Shown here: one piece after another, positions 53,125 through 63,098 of the stretch | Layout of the letters: each line of letters starts with the position of its first letter | How positions within the stretch are numbered: position 1 is the first letter of the stretch | Assembly: GCA_030706685.1 (NCBI GenBank) | Contig: JAUZOA010000008.1 | Span: forward strand, 1 to 64,000 | Direction of reading: 5' to 3' | DNA from: Bacteroidota bacterium | Lineage (GTDB): Bacteria > Bacteroidota > Bacteroidia > Chitinophagales > Chitinophagaceae | DNA: 64,000 nucleotides | The notes under the pieces: model-generated | Databases searched by the model: none | The model's input: only the letters and a program-made list of their open reading frames with translations | What the model was told of the DNA's origin: nothing | Program-made: the position numbers and the translations under genes

Positions 53125-54393
53125 GTGAATGACATCGTCATAAAAGCGGAGAATCTTGGGAAAAAGTATATGATTTTCCATGAAAGCCCTGAAAGGTACA
53201 GCACATTGCGGGATGTCATTCATCAAAAAACAAAATCACTATTCAGTAAAAAAAAACAAACGGCCCGGGAAGAATTCTGGGCATTAAAAGATATAAATTT
53301 TGAAGTAAAGAGGGGTGAAGCGGTGGGTATCATCGGCCGCAACGGCGCCGGCAAAAGTACTTTACTGAAAATACTTAGTCGTATTACAGAACCGGCAGAA
53401 GGATATGTTGAAATGAATGGAAGAGTTTCTTCTTTACTGGAAGTAGGTACAGGTTTTCATCCCGAATTGACAGGCCGTGAAAACATATTCCTGAACGGCG
53501 CTATTCTTGGAATGAGCCGGGCGGAAATAAAAAAAAAGTTTGATGACATTGTTGACTTTTCAGGAGTGGAAAAATTCCTCGATACTCCTGTCAAACGTTA
53601 CAGCAGTGGCATGTATTTACGACTGGCCTTTGCTGTGGCAGCGCACCTGGAACCGGAAATACTGATTGTAGATGAAGTGTTGGCGGTCGGTGATGCTGAA
53701 TTTCAAAAAAAATGCCTGGGAAAAATGGATGAGGTGAGTAAGAAAGAAGGAAGGACCGTTTTGTTTGTAAGTCATAATCTCGGGGCTGTTCAAAATTTAT
53801 GCTCGCGGGGTTTGCTGCTGCAGGATGGCGCCCTGTCTTTTTCCGGCGATATGGATAAAACCATCAGCAGGTATGTATCTGTCTTTTTGGTCGAACAAAC
53901 AGCAAGGGCGTGGAAAAAGGAAAACGCGCCGGGAAATGAATATGCCAGGCTATTACAGGCAAAGGTATCGGACGCACGAACCGGTGATACGCATACATTC
54001 AATGCCATGAATGGTTTTGTACTCGAACTGGAAATAGAGAACCTTATCAGTGAAAAAACGCAATTGGATATCACCTATCACCTGCTGGATGAAAAAGGGA
54101 TATTGATCACAGTTTCCTCTTCCGCTTTTTCACCGGAAACAAATTATTACAGCGGCGGCACAATGAAAATCAGGACAAATTTTCCCGGGAATATATTAAA
54201 TGAAGGCACTTATACCTTTTCCCGTCTCCTGTTTGTGATGAATAAGGAAATCGTACTGACGGAATGGAACGATGTTCTTTCATTCAAAGTAGTGAAGGCG
54301 GCGGCTACCATCATGGAAGGTATGTGGGGGAAAGAAGGTGTCGTAAAAATCAATAACCTTAACTGGGAGATTCATTCAGCCAATGCCCATTAA
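53125..54393 (+). CDS. wzt: Polysaccharide ABC exporter, ATPase with C-terminal Wzt domain
   Basis: 422 residues. ATPase part: Walker A GIIGRNGAGKSTLLK near 70, signature YSSGMYLRLAFAVA near 155, Walker B ILIVDEVLAVGD near 178 and the switch His in FVSHN. Residues of about 260-410 form a beta-rich domain that in O8/O9-type Wzt proteins recognises the chain end. The start is GTG 53125 (MNDIVIKAENLGKKY). It forms the exporter with Wzm (51489). Confidence 0.93.
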   Translation: MNDIVIKAENLGKKYMIFHESPERYSTLRDVIHQKTKSLFSKKKQTAREEFWALKDINFEVKRGEAVGIIGRNGAGKSTLLKILSRITEPAEGYVEMNGRVSSLLEVGTGFHPELTGRENIFLNGAILGMSRAEIKKKFDDIVDFSGVEKFLDTPVKRYSSGMYLRLAFAVAAHLEPEILIVDEVLAVGDAEFQKKCLGKMDEVSKKEGRTVLFVSHNLGAVQNLCSRGLLLQDGALSFSGDMDKTISRYVSVFLVEQTARAWKKENAPGNEYARLLQAKVSDARTGDTHTFNAMNGFVLELEIENLISEKTQLDITYHLLDEKGILITVSSSAFSPETNYYSGGTMKIRTNFPGNILNEGTYTFSRLLFVMNKEIVLTEWNDVLSFKVVKAAATIMEGMWGKEGVVKINNLNWEIHSANAH

Positions 54394-55468
54394 TGTCACG
54401 AAAACATTTCTCCCTCCCTTTGAAGAATATACCCGGCAGCTCAAAAGAGCGTGGGACAAAGGATGGATCACCAACAATGGTGAATTGGTCCGGGAACTCG
54501 AACAAAAATTAAGGGACTACTTAGGGGTAAAGAATTTGTTGTTTTGCAGTAATGGCACTATCGCTTTGCAGATGGCCATCAAGGCCCTGGATATTACAGG
54601 TGAGATAATCACCACTCCCTTTTCTTATGTAGCGACTGCCGGTGCGATCCTGTGGGAAGGATGCACGCCCGTCTTTGTGGATATTGATAAAAAAACATTT
54701 TGTATTGATGCGGATAAGATAGCCGCATCAATTACTTCCAATACACAAGCCATAATTGCCACGCATGTATATGGTCTTCCCTGCGATACAGGAAAGATAC
54801 AGGCCATTGCTGACAAATATCATCTCAAAGTGATCTATGACGGGGCACATGCTTTTGGATGCACCTATAAAGGCAGGTCATTATTAAGTTATGGAGAAGT
54901 ATCCATCTGCAGTTTTCACGCTACAAAAATTTTTCATACGGCAGAGGGCGGCTGTATTATCTGCCACACAGATGAATTGTATGAAAAGCTATTCCTGCTC
55001 AGGAGCTTTGGTCATCGGGGAGATGATTATTATTGTACAGGTATTAATGCCAAAAATTCAGAGCTTCACGCAGCCATGGGGCTTTCTGTTTTGCCGCATA
55101 TGGAATCTTTGATAAAAAGACATAAAGAGATATTCCAATGGTACAGGGACCGCTTCAAACAATATCCATCAGCATTACTTCCCTTTAATGATGAAGAACT
55201 CTCCTACAACTATGGATACTTCCCTTTTTTATTTGAGAGTGAGAAGATATTGCTGGCGGCTAAAAATTCCCTGGAGGATAATTGGATTTTCCCAAGGAGA
55301 TATTTTTATCCTTCGCTTAATACATTGCCCTATCTAAGCAAAACCAGCGATTGCCCTGCAAGCGAGGATATAAGTAAAAGAGTCCTTTGCCTTCCGATGC
55401 AGGCAGACTTGTCTGTAAAGGATGTTGACAGGATATCATCATTAGTGTTAAAGGTTATCAGCGAATGA
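54383..55468 (+). CDS. DegT/DnrJ/EryC1/StrS-type sugar aminotransferase
   Basis: 361 residues. PLP-dependent: IYDGAHAFGC has the cofactor-binding Asp and SICSFHATKIFHTAEGGCI the Schiff-base Lys near residue 180. It probably aminates the 4-keto sugar made by RfbB, giving dTDP-4-amino-4,6-dideoxy-hexose. It overlaps wzt by 11 bp and the WbqC gene by 4 bp. Confidence 0.92.
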   Translation: MPINVTKTFLPPFEEYTRQLKRAWDKGWITNNGELVRELEQKLRDYLGVKNLLFCSNGTIALQMAIKALDITGEIITTPFSYVATAGAILWEGCTPVFVDIDKKTFCIDADKIAASITSNTQAIIATHVYGLPCDTGKIQAIADKYHLKVIYDGAHAFGCTYKGRSLLSYGEVSICSFHATKIFHTAEGGCIICHTDELYEKLFLLRSFGHRGDDYYCTGINAKNSELHAAMGLSVLPHMESLIKRHKEIFQWYRDRFKQYPSALLPFNDEELSYNYGYFPFLFESEKILLAAKNSLEDNWIFPRRYFYPSLNTLPYLSKTSDCPASEDISKRVLCLPMQADLSVKDVDRISSLVLKVISE

Positions 55469-56163
55469 AGCTGGCAATCATGCAGCCATATGTTTTTCCT
55501 TACATAGGTTATTTTCAATTGATTCATGCCGTAGATCTTTTCGTGTTTTACAATGATGTAAATTTTATTAAGAAGGGATGGATTCATCGCAACAAAATTT
55601 TAGTGAATAGCAAAGAATTTTTATTTACAATCCCCTGCACAGATGCAAGCCAGAATAAGCGCATTTGTGATACCAGAATTTCATTCGGGGCAAAAGAACG
55701 GAGTAAACTATTGGCTACTGTACGGCAAGCCTATGCAAAAGCTCCCTTCTTTAATGTAGCTTATAAAATAGTGGAGAATGTTTTGTCCGGAGATTATACG
55801 TTTATCGATGAAATGGCCATAAGGAGTGTGAAAGAAGTATGCGGTTACCTGGATGTCGCGACGAAGTTCCGGGAAAGCAATGACCGGTATCACAACAGCG
55901 GATTAATGCAGGCAGACCGGTTAATTGATATTTGTTTGCAGGAGAAAGCAGATCATTATATCAATGCGGTTGGCGGCAGGGAAATTTATTCGAAAGAGCG
56001 ATTTGACAAATCAGGTATAGCATTGAATTTCCTGGAAACCACACCCGGCTCCTACCGGCAATTCGATAATGAATTTGTGCCTTTTCTTTCTATAATCGAT
56101 GTATTAATGTTCAATCAAAAGGAAGAAGTGAAGCAAATGCTTGACTTATTCGAATTAGTATGA
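55465..56163 (+). CDS. WbqC family protein
   Basis: 232 residues of the WbqC family, found in O-antigen and capsule loci. It starts with the family hallmark KLAIMQPYVFPYIGYFQLIH, then VFYNDVNFIKKGWIHRNKIL. The family has been suggested to help attach amino acids or acyl groups to amino sugars; that is not proven. Its place after the aminotransferase and before a methyltransferase agrees with amino-sugar decoration. Confidence 0.88.
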   Translation: MKLAIMQPYVFPYIGYFQLIHAVDLFVFYNDVNFIKKGWIHRNKILVNSKEFLFTIPCTDASQNKRICDTRISFGAKERSKLLATVRQAYAKAPFFNVAYKIVENVLSGDYTFIDEMAIRSVKEVCGYLDVATKFRESNDRYHNSGLMQADRLIDICLQEKADHYINAVGGREIYSKERFDKSGIALNFLETTPGSYRQFDNEFVPFLSIIDVLMFNQKEEVKQMLDLFELV

Positions 56164-56795
56164 TCAAAAAATACATGAACACGATTGTCAAACATTATGA
56201 AAGCTGCCTCGATCAATACGGTGATACCCATTTAGGGGTGGATTGGCCAAAACAGGAAGATGCCGCTAAGCGCTATGCAATCATGCTGGACATTATCCGG
56301 TTTGACGCGAAAGCTCCCGGAAATATAACTTTACTTGATTTTGGTTGCGGGGCAGCTCACCTATTCCAGTATATGCTTGATCAGCATATCGGGAATATAA
56401 ATTATGCGGGCCTGGATATTTCAGAAAAGTTTGTGTCTCTTAGTAAAAATAAATATCCCGGTGTTTCCTTTTACCAAATGGATATCCTGGATGACAAACG
56501 GGAATTGCCTGCTTTCGATTATATAATCATGAATGGTGTGTTTACAGAGAAAAGGGGGTTGAGCTTTGAAGAAATGTGGGAATATTTTTGTGAAATACTG
56601 GTCAAAGTCTTCCCGCATTGTAAGCGTGGCATCGCTTTTAATGTAATGTCAAAAGCCGTGGATTGGGAAAGAGAAGACCTTTTTCATGTGCCGGCCGATC
56701 TTTTAATTGAATTCCTTGCCAAAAACCTGAACCGGAATTTTATTATACGGAATGATTACGGGCTGTATGAATTTACCACCTATGTTTATAAATAG
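56160..56795 (+). CDS. Class I SAM-dependent methyltransferase
   Basis: 211 residues. Motif I is ITLLDFGCGAAHLFQYML near residue 60, motif II YAGLDISEKFVSLS, and YIIMNGVFTEK follows. Probably methylates a sugar or an acyl group on it. It overlaps the WbqC gene by 4 bp. Confidence 0.82.
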   Translation: MIKKYMNTIVKHYESCLDQYGDTHLGVDWPKQEDAAKRYAIMLDIIRFDAKAPGNITLLDFGCGAAHLFQYMLDQHIGNINYAGLDISEKFVSLSKNKYPGVSFYQMDILDDKRELPAFDYIIMNGVFTEKRGLSFEEMWEYFCEILVKVFPHCKRGIAFNVMSKAVDWEREDLFHVPADLLIEFLAKNLNRNFIIRNDYGLYEFTTYVYK

Positions 56796-56800
56796 ACTAT

Positions 56801-57463
56801 ATGGGTGAGAGAGTCATTGTTTTTGGTATTAGAGATTATGCGGAATTAGCGCATTATTACCTGGAGCACGATTCTCCCCATAAAGTGGTAGCTTTTTGTG
56901 TGAACGAAAAATATATGCCGGTTGAAAAAGAGTTTAAGGGACTGCCGGTCATTCCTTTTGAAAGCGTTGATGAGGAATATCCTGTTCATGAGTTTTCTTT
57001 CTTTGCGCCCATGTCGCCTAAAAAGATGAACCAGCTCAGGGAAGCTGCATACAATGATATCAAGCGTAAAGGATACCGCCTGATCAGTTATATCAGCAGC
57101 AGGGCGACAATGTTTGATAACGAGATTGGTGATAACTGTTTTATTCTTGAAAATAACACGTTGCAGCCTTTCGTAAAGATTGGAAACAATGTGATTTTAT
57201 GGAGCGGCAATCATATCGGGCATCATGGAGAAATAAGGAATCATGTCACCTTTACTTCGCATGTAGTAATGTCCGGTCATTGCAGGATAGGTGAAAATGC
57301 TTTTCTTGGCGTTAATGCTACCTTGAAGGATGGCATTACCCTCGCGAAAGGCACTTTGGTCGGAATGGCCGCTGCCGTCACAAAGGACACCGAAGAGTGG
57401 GGCGTATATGTCGGGAACCCCGCTATTAAATTAGAGGGAAAGCTTAGCTCTTCAATGTTGTAG
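56801..57463 (+). CDS. NeuD-like hexapeptide-repeat acetyltransferase
   Basis: 220 residues: an N-terminal nucleotide-binding-like part (RVIVFGIRDYAELAHYYLEH) and a C-terminal left-handed beta-helix (NCFILENNTLQPFVKIGNNV ... HCRIGENAFLGVNATLKDGI) as in NeuD/PglD acetyltransferases. It likely acetylates the amino group installed by the aminotransferase at 54383. Confidence 0.85.
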   Translation: MGERVIVFGIRDYAELAHYYLEHDSPHKVVAFCVNEKYMPVEKEFKGLPVIPFESVDEEYPVHEFSFFAPMSPKKMNQLREAAYNDIKRKGYRLISYISSRATMFDNEIGDNCFILENNTLQPFVKIGNNVILWSGNHIGHHGEIRNHVTFTSHVVMSGHCRIGENAFLGVNATLKDGITLAKGTLVGMAAAVTKDTEEWGVYVGNPAIKLEGKLSSSML

Positions 57464-57464
57464 T

Positions 57465-58403
57465 ATGGCCTGGGAAAAAAAAAGTTTACTCTTCAATACT
57501 GATCATAATTGCGATTGGATGGTCTCTCATGCTACGGTACCAACCGCGATCATCCTGCCTGATGAAAGTATCCGTATTTATTTTGCCCCGCGTAATGAAA
57601 AGGGGCAAAGCATTCCTGCATTCATTGATGTTGATGTAACCGGGGAAGGTGATTTACAAATGAAATATTTACATACCACACCGATATTGCCGCCCGGCAA
57701 AACGGGAACCTTTGATGATTCAGGGATTATGCCCTGCTCTGTATCCGAGGTGGATGGTAAGATTTATTTATACTACACGGGTTGGAACCTGGCGGTCACA
57801 GTTCCTTACAGGAATTCCATTGGACTGGCCATAAGTATTGATGGAGGTTATAGTTTTGAGCGGTTATTTGATGGCCCTATTGTTGACCGGGATAGAGAGG
57901 AACCTTACTTTACATTGACTCCCTGTGTTTATCATGACGGAGACGATTGGCATATGTGGTACGGGTCAGGGACAGGCTTCGTGATGATCAATGAAAAACC
58001 GGAGCCGCTCTACGTCATTAAATATGCTTCTTCTGCAGATGGAATTGTATGGCAAAGAAAAAATATTACCTGTATTCATCCTAAATCAGGGTTGGAATCT
58101 AATGCAAGACCTGCTGTAATCAGGGAGCAAGGCATTTATAAAATGTGGTTTGCATACCGGGGTAGTTTGGATTACCGTGATGGAACAGATAGTTATCGCA
58201 TTGGTTATGCTGAGTCAACCGATGCTAAAACCTGGAGGAGAATGGACGAAGCAGCGGGGATTGATGTATCGGCCAATGGGTGGGATTCCACGATGATCAC
58301 TTATCCTTTTGTGCTGCCCTATAAAGAAAAAAAGTATTTATTCTATAACGGAAACGGTTTTGGCCGTTCGGGAATTGGCTATGCCGTATGGAAGGATCAA
58401 TAA
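57465..58403 (+). CDS. Five-bladed beta-propeller, glycosidase-like protein
   Basis: 312 residues with repeated blade motifs (IRIYFAPRNEKG, IYLYYTGWNL, WHMWYGSGTG, YKMWFAYRGS, KYLFYNGNGFG) typical of GH32/GH43/GH130-like propellers. No signal peptide, so cytoplasmic. Similar proteins occur in polysaccharide loci with unknown roles. It begins one base after the previous stop. Whether it is catalytic cannot be judged here. Confidence 0.7.
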   Translation: MAWEKKSLLFNTDHNCDWMVSHATVPTAIILPDESIRIYFAPRNEKGQSIPAFIDVDVTGEGDLQMKYLHTTPILPPGKTGTFDDSGIMPCSVSEVDGKIYLYYTGWNLAVTVPYRNSIGLAISIDGGYSFERLFDGPIVDRDREEPYFTLTPCVYHDGDDWHMWYGSGTGFVMINEKPEPLYVIKYASSADGIVWQRKNITCIHPKSGLESNARPAVIREQGIYKMWFAYRGSLDYRDGTDSYRIGYAESTDAKTWRRMDEAAGIDVSANGWDSTMITYPFVLPYKEKKYLFYNGNGFGRSGIGYAVWKDQ

Positions 58404-58421
58404 ATTTGCCGGCAAACAATC

Positions 58422-59402
58422 ATGAGCCAGGACCCTGTTATATTATCCATATCAATGATAACTTATAACCAGAAAGCATACATTAAAGAGGCTGTGGAAG
58501 GGGTATTGATGCAAAAGACAAATTTTCGCATTGAGCTCATCATCGGGGACGATTGTTCTACAGATGGGACGAGAGATCTGTTAATAAAATACCGGGAAAG
58601 ATACCCGAAGGTGATCCGTCTTATTCTTCATCCCCAAAAAAATGAAGGCATTCCTGGTAAAATGAATTTCCTTTCAACCCTTCATGCCGCAACCGGCAAA
58701 TACGTTGCCTTATGTGATGGGGATGATTACTGGACAGACCGGGGCAAGCTTCAAAAGCAGGTAGATTTTTTAGAAACAAACCCTGAGTATGCTATTTGCT
58801 GTCACCGGGTCTATATAAAGAAGGGTAAAAAGAAGCCAAAGCTGGATGATAAGAATATTTTTGCCCCGGTCACAGAAGCCACTTATGATATCGGGATGAT
58901 GGCTAAATACGGCAATCTCACTGCCACACCTTCAGTAGTTTACAGGAATAAGCTGTTTTCATCTTTTCCAACCTGGTTTAATCAGTCACCTATTGGCGAC
59001 TATGTATTACATATGCTGAATGCTCAATATGGCAAGATCAAATATTTTCCTGAGCCAATGGCTGTATACCGTGATCATTCAACAGGGGCCTGGGGAGGAA
59101 AGACGGTAAAAGTAAATGCAGCGGGCATGATGAAAGCGCTGGAATTGTTATTAACGGAACCTTTTAATGAACCGGTGAAAGAAGGTTTGAGAGAACAGCT
59201 TCGTAATCAGAAAGCAACTTACCTGAATGAACTGGTAAAGGAGGACTGGGATTTTTTCTATCATGAATTCAATAGAATAACGAAAGAGGACAAGGGAGTC
59301 CCTTTAGCATTGATAGAAAAGATGAAAAATGATATGGATGCTTTCCGGGGCTCACGGACCTACCGGGCGATGGATAAATTAAAAAGGATGTCTAAAAGCT
59401 GA
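58422..59402 (+). CDS. Family 2 glycosyltransferase
   Basis: 326 residues. GT-A features: LSISMITYNQKAYIKEAVEG at the start, IGDDCSTDGTRD near 44, and the DxD-like VALCDGDDYWTD near 96. Cytoplasmic, probably adding a residue of the repeat unit. Confidence 0.9.
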   Translation: MSQDPVILSISMITYNQKAYIKEAVEGVLMQKTNFRIELIIGDDCSTDGTRDLLIKYRERYPKVIRLILHPQKNEGIPGKMNFLSTLHAATGKYVALCDGDDYWTDRGKLQKQVDFLETNPEYAICCHRVYIKKGKKKPKLDDKNIFAPVTEATYDIGMMAKYGNLTATPSVVYRNKLFSSFPTWFNQSPIGDYVLHMLNAQYGKIKYFPEPMAVYRDHSTGAWGGKTVKVNAAGMMKALELLLTEPFNEPVKEGLREQLRNQKATYLNELVKEDWDFFYHEFNRITKEDKGVPLALIEKMKNDMDAFRGSRTYRAMDKLKRMSKS

Positions 59403-59456
59403 GTTGATCTTTTCTATAATTCATTACCTGACTCATTCTGAAAAACCGGATAAAAA

Positions 59457-60545
59457 ATGAAACTTAAATCGCTTGAAGTGCTCCGTTCGGGCAACCGTAT
59501 ATCCAGCGTGGATGTTTTCAGGGCCTTTGCTATATTGCCGGTGGTGGTATTTCATTTCAACAAGTTTCTGCCTTATGGAGAATTAGGGGTTGATCTTTTC
59601 TTTGTTATTTCAGGGCTTTTGGTGGGAAGTATATTGATCCGGAAATTTAAAAGAAATGAAAGAATCAGTTTCTCGCAATTTATTCTTCAAAGAGGTTTTA
59701 AAATATGGCCCTCTTATTATTGGTTTCTGCTGGTAGGCAGTTTCCTGGCTTACTTGTTTTATAGCCAGGACAAACCGGAATATATTATCGGGGGAGGCAG
59801 GGATATGCTTCGGTATATATTTTTTTACCAGAATTATACCGGTCTTCCTTTTCATTGGCCCTTTGATCATATCTGGTCCCTATGCGTGGAAGAACATTTT
59901 TATATCCTGCTCCCTATACTTTTTATTATTATTAAAGGCCTTTTCAGCAATAACCGCAATTTTCTTTTTTTATCCGTTGCAGGATTGATTGCGGCGGGAA
60001 TAGTGTTTAAGATATTGAGTATCTATTTCACGAACAGCAAGGATACCTATTCGGCCACGCACAACAGGATTGATGCGCTGGGATGGGGTGTAATGCTGGG
60101 CATACTGGTGACCTATTTCGAGAACTATTGGAAAAAGGTAAAGTGGCTTTTTTTGTTATTTATTTTGGGTGCGATCCTTTTTGCCGCTGATGTTCTCATT
60201 CTCATCTATTCGAAGAATTATTTTTTTGAAAAAGTAATATTTCACTCAGTAGTACCGTTTTGTTTCTTCTTAATGCTTCTTGGGTTGTATTACCGTGATT
60301 TTTCCAGATGGAAACCGATCCGGTTTATTGCGTATTATAGCTATAACTGGTATTTGTGGCACCCGATTTTTGTATGGATAATCAGTAAGTATGTCGGGAT
60401 TAATGTCATGGGGCTTGTCACTTATATGATCGTTTCATTCTTAACCGCCATGCTCTTTACGATACTGGTTGAAGAAAGGTTTTTGAGTATCCGGGAAACC
60501 GTAATGGGCCGGATTTTTAAAAGAAGGGCCCCTGCGGCTGCTTAA
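59457..60545 (+). CDS. Acyltransferase 3 (OafA-like) membrane protein
   Basis: 362 residues with about ten hydrophobic segments. Family motifs: SVDVFRAFAILPVVVFHFNK (catalytic His region) near 18-37 and LGVDLFFVISGLLVG. Later SLCVEEHFYILLPILF matches the usual SLSVEEQFYLxxP. It likely O-acetylates the surface polysaccharide. Confidence 0.9.
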   Translation: MKLKSLEVLRSGNRISSVDVFRAFAILPVVVFHFNKFLPYGELGVDLFFVISGLLVGSILIRKFKRNERISFSQFILQRGFKIWPSYYWFLLVGSFLAYLFYSQDKPEYIIGGGRDMLRYIFFYQNYTGLPFHWPFDHIWSLCVEEHFYILLPILFIIIKGLFSNNRNFLFLSVAGLIAAGIVFKILSIYFTNSKDTYSATHNRIDALGWGVMLGILVTYFENYWKKVKWLFLLFILGAILFAADVLILIYSKNYFFEKVIFHSVVPFCFFLMLLGLYYRDFSRWKPIRFIAYYSYNWYLWHPIFVWIISKYVGINVMGLVTYMIVSFLTAMLFTILVEERFLSIRETVMGRIFKRRAPAAA

Positions 60546-60597
60546 AAGGTTTAGTACAATTTTTTTAAACTTTTGTTAGCTTTCAAGTAGATACTTT

Positions 60598-63051
60598 ATG
60601 AAATATCGTTTCCTGTACCTGGTTATTGTCCTGTCTGTCTTTTTACCTTCCGGGATACGCGCACAAAACAGTATTGAAATTTTTGCAGACATAGCCGCTA
60701 ACGATACACTTCAAAAGCTGGTAACAAGTTTCACGCAACAGCTCCAAAAAAGCCTGCCGAGTGAATTCGTTGTCCGTCCGACAACCCTTTACAAAGGAAC
60801 CGGGATTTATATTGCAAACGCAGCTGTTGCCAACCCGGCAGTAAAGCCATCCTCTCAATTAGTAAAATCAGGAGTGGAAGCATTTGCTGTTAATGCGAAC
60901 GGCCAAACAGTGCAAATAGTAGGTAACAGTAATATGGCGCTGGGTCATGGCATCTTTTCTTATCTTGATTTCCTGGGATATCGTTTTTATTTCCCTAATA
61001 CCGATTGGCATATCATTCCAGTAAAACCCGACCTGTTCCGGAAATGGAGCATAGTTTCATCTCCGTCATTTGATCACCGGCGTATCTGGTACGGGTACGG
61101 AACGGGATCAAAAATTGCCGATGCTGATTATAATTTCTGGGTATTGGCCAATAAGCTCGGAGGAGCCATGAATGCATCTTTTGGTCATTCTTACGGCGCC
61201 ATTATCGCCCGTAACCGGGCTACTTTTTTAAAACATCCTGAATGGTTCTACCCGCATGCCTTTTCCGATGACGGCAAATTTGACATGAGTAATGAAGACC
61301 TCGTACAATTCATTATACATGATACCGAAGGTGAAATAGAAAAATCACTAAAAGGCAAAACAAGCGCTTACAAAATGATTACGCTGGCGCCTTCCGATGG
61401 ACCGGGTACCTGCAACAGCCCTGCCTGCCAGGAGCTTGGTACTTACACTGACAGGGTTTATTATCTTATCAACAGGGTAGCCCGGGCTATCCGGAATAAA
61501 TACCCTTCCACGCTGATCGGTTGTCTCGCTTATGGCGAATACATCAACCCACCGGCAAAAAAAGTAGAACCGAATGTTTTTGTCGGCATTACCACCGCGT
61601 TTAATAGCTCAAAATATTCCATAGAGCAATTAGTAGATGAATGGAAAAAAAAAGGCGCGATTACCGGTATTTATGATTATTTCAGCTGGTATGCCTGGGA
61701 TTATGATATCCCCGGTCAGTGCGTCGCGTCCAAAGTCACGGATATGATAAAGAACATGAAGAAATATTACGCGAAAGGTGTAAAAGCCTATGAAGGGGAG
61801 TCTTCTATAGGATGGGTTAGTAAAGGACTTGGCTATTACCTGGCAGCCCGGCAAATGTGGGATATAAAATCCGATGCGGAAGCCGCTAAGAAAGAATTTT
61901 TTACCCTCTGTTTCGGAAAAGCTTCCGGCATTATGCAAAAATTATGGAATGAATGGGAAAATTATTCTTTTGCTTTTGTACGGGAGACTGATCTTGGCCG
62001 GTGGATAGATTACACATCTGCCGCGGAAAAAGCAGAACCGGATGTCCGTGTAAAGAAAAGATTGTTCCAGGTGAAATCATATCTCCATTATCTTTTTCTT
62101 TATCGCAATTACCGGTCGGAAAAAACGGAAGCCAGTTTGCTTGCCTTGTTGAATTTTGGATACCGGAAATTAGATGATGGGTCCATAGCCGGTTATCCTG
62201 CATTTTTTGAATTGGGCAACCGTTCCGGTATAGCGGGCATGTCGTATGATGATAAAGCCAAATGGCGGGCTAATAGTATGCCTGTTTCTATGGAAGAAAT
62301 GAACAGGCTGATGGCAGAAGACAAAAGCAAGCTGAAGACAGAAGCCGCAGTAACTATTTTTGAACCGGCAAAAAAATTTACAAACGTTCCCAATCTGGAC
62401 CGCTATAAAAAGCTGATTGATGATAATGCGGATACCAATAACGGGTATTGGCACACCAATGAATGGGTGATTGAAATAAAAAATAAGGGCGCCAATAATT
62501 ATATAGATTTTACTGGTGATTATATTGGGGATACCACCAATATTAAACCCTTTAAAATAAGCGTCTATCCTTATACGGTGAATGGGGATATCTCGTCGCA
62601 GCAAAAAGCGATGTATTATGAGTATAACAAGAGGAAGGTGAAAGAGAAGATAAGCCTCGCCCAGTTGGAACCGGGTTATTATACTGTCATCATTGAAGAC
62701 CCTGTAAAAATCTTCCAGCTTGCTTTCAGCCCTTCTGTAAATTATAGTTTGGTGATGCGGCCAACGCGTCAATTGAAATGCACCATGCTTAATTACGCTT
62801 TCTTCTATGTGCCTGAAGGCGTCAAAGCTTTCAATGTGATAAAAGCGGGGACGGTGAAGCTTATTACTCCGACCGGGCGAAAGATAGACCTTACGAATAA
62901 TAAACCCGAAGATCTGCAGGTACAGGTGCAGGAAGGGGAAGCCGGGCTTTGGCGCATCAAGCCCCTGTATGACCAACTTTATCTCGAAGGAGTTCCTCCT
63001 TACCTGGGTGCATCACCAAAGCAAATGCTGATCCCGGCGGGAATTAAATAA
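60598..63051 (+). CDS. Secreted DUF4838 protein, glycosidase-like
   Basis: 817 residues with an N-terminal signal peptide (YRFLYLVIVLSVFLPSGIRA). The middle part (LGHGIFSYLDFLGYRFYFPN, then SHSYG-like and IGCLAYGEYINPPAKKVEPN, AYEGESSIGWVSKGLGYYLA) resembles the DUF4838 family, distantly like alpha-glucuronidase or hexosaminidase barrels. The C-terminal 250 residues are beta-rich. Probable role: cutting or trimming a polysaccharide outside the cell. It is the only secreted enzyme in the cluster. Confidence 0.75.
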   Translation: MKYRFLYLVIVLSVFLPSGIRAQNSIEIFADIAANDTLQKLVTSFTQQLQKSLPSEFVVRPTTLYKGTGIYIANAAVANPAVKPSSQLVKSGVEAFAVNANGQTVQIVGNSNMALGHGIFSYLDFLGYRFYFPNTDWHIIPVKPDLFRKWSIVSSPSFDHRRIWYGYGTGSKIADADYNFWVLANKLGGAMNASFGHSYGAIIARNRATFLKHPEWFYPHAFSDDGKFDMSNEDLVQFIIHDTEGEIEKSLKGKTSAYKMITLAPSDGPGTCNSPACQELGTYTDRVYYLINRVARAIRNKYPSTLIGCLAYGEYINPPAKKVEPNVFVGITTAFNSSKYSIEQLVDEWKKKGAITGIYDYFSWYAWDYDIPGQCVASKVTDMIKNMKKYYAKGVKAYEGESSIGWVSKGLGYYLAARQMWDIKSDAEAAKKEFFTLCFGKASGIMQKLWNEWENYSFAFVRETDLGRWIDYTSAAEKAEPDVRVKKRLFQVKSYLHYLFLYRNYRSEKTEASLLALLNFGYRKLDDGSIAGYPAFFELGNRSGIAGMSYDDKAKWRANSMPVSMEEMNRLMAEDKSKLKTEAAVTIFEPAKKFTNVPNLDRYKKLIDDNADTNNGYWHTNEWVIEIKNKGANNYIDFTGDYIGDTTNIKPFKISVYPYTVNGDISSQQKAMYYEYNKRKVKEKISLAQLEPGYYTVIIEDPVKIFQLAFSPSVNYSLVMRPTRQLKCTMLNYAFFYVPEGVKAFNVIKAGTVKLITPTGRKIDLTNNKPEDLQVQVQEGEAGLWRIKPLYDQLYLEGVPPYLGASPKQMLIPAGIK

Positions 63052-63098
63052 GTAATTCATATAATAGATTCGCAGCGGGTCTTAACGCTTGTTACAAG

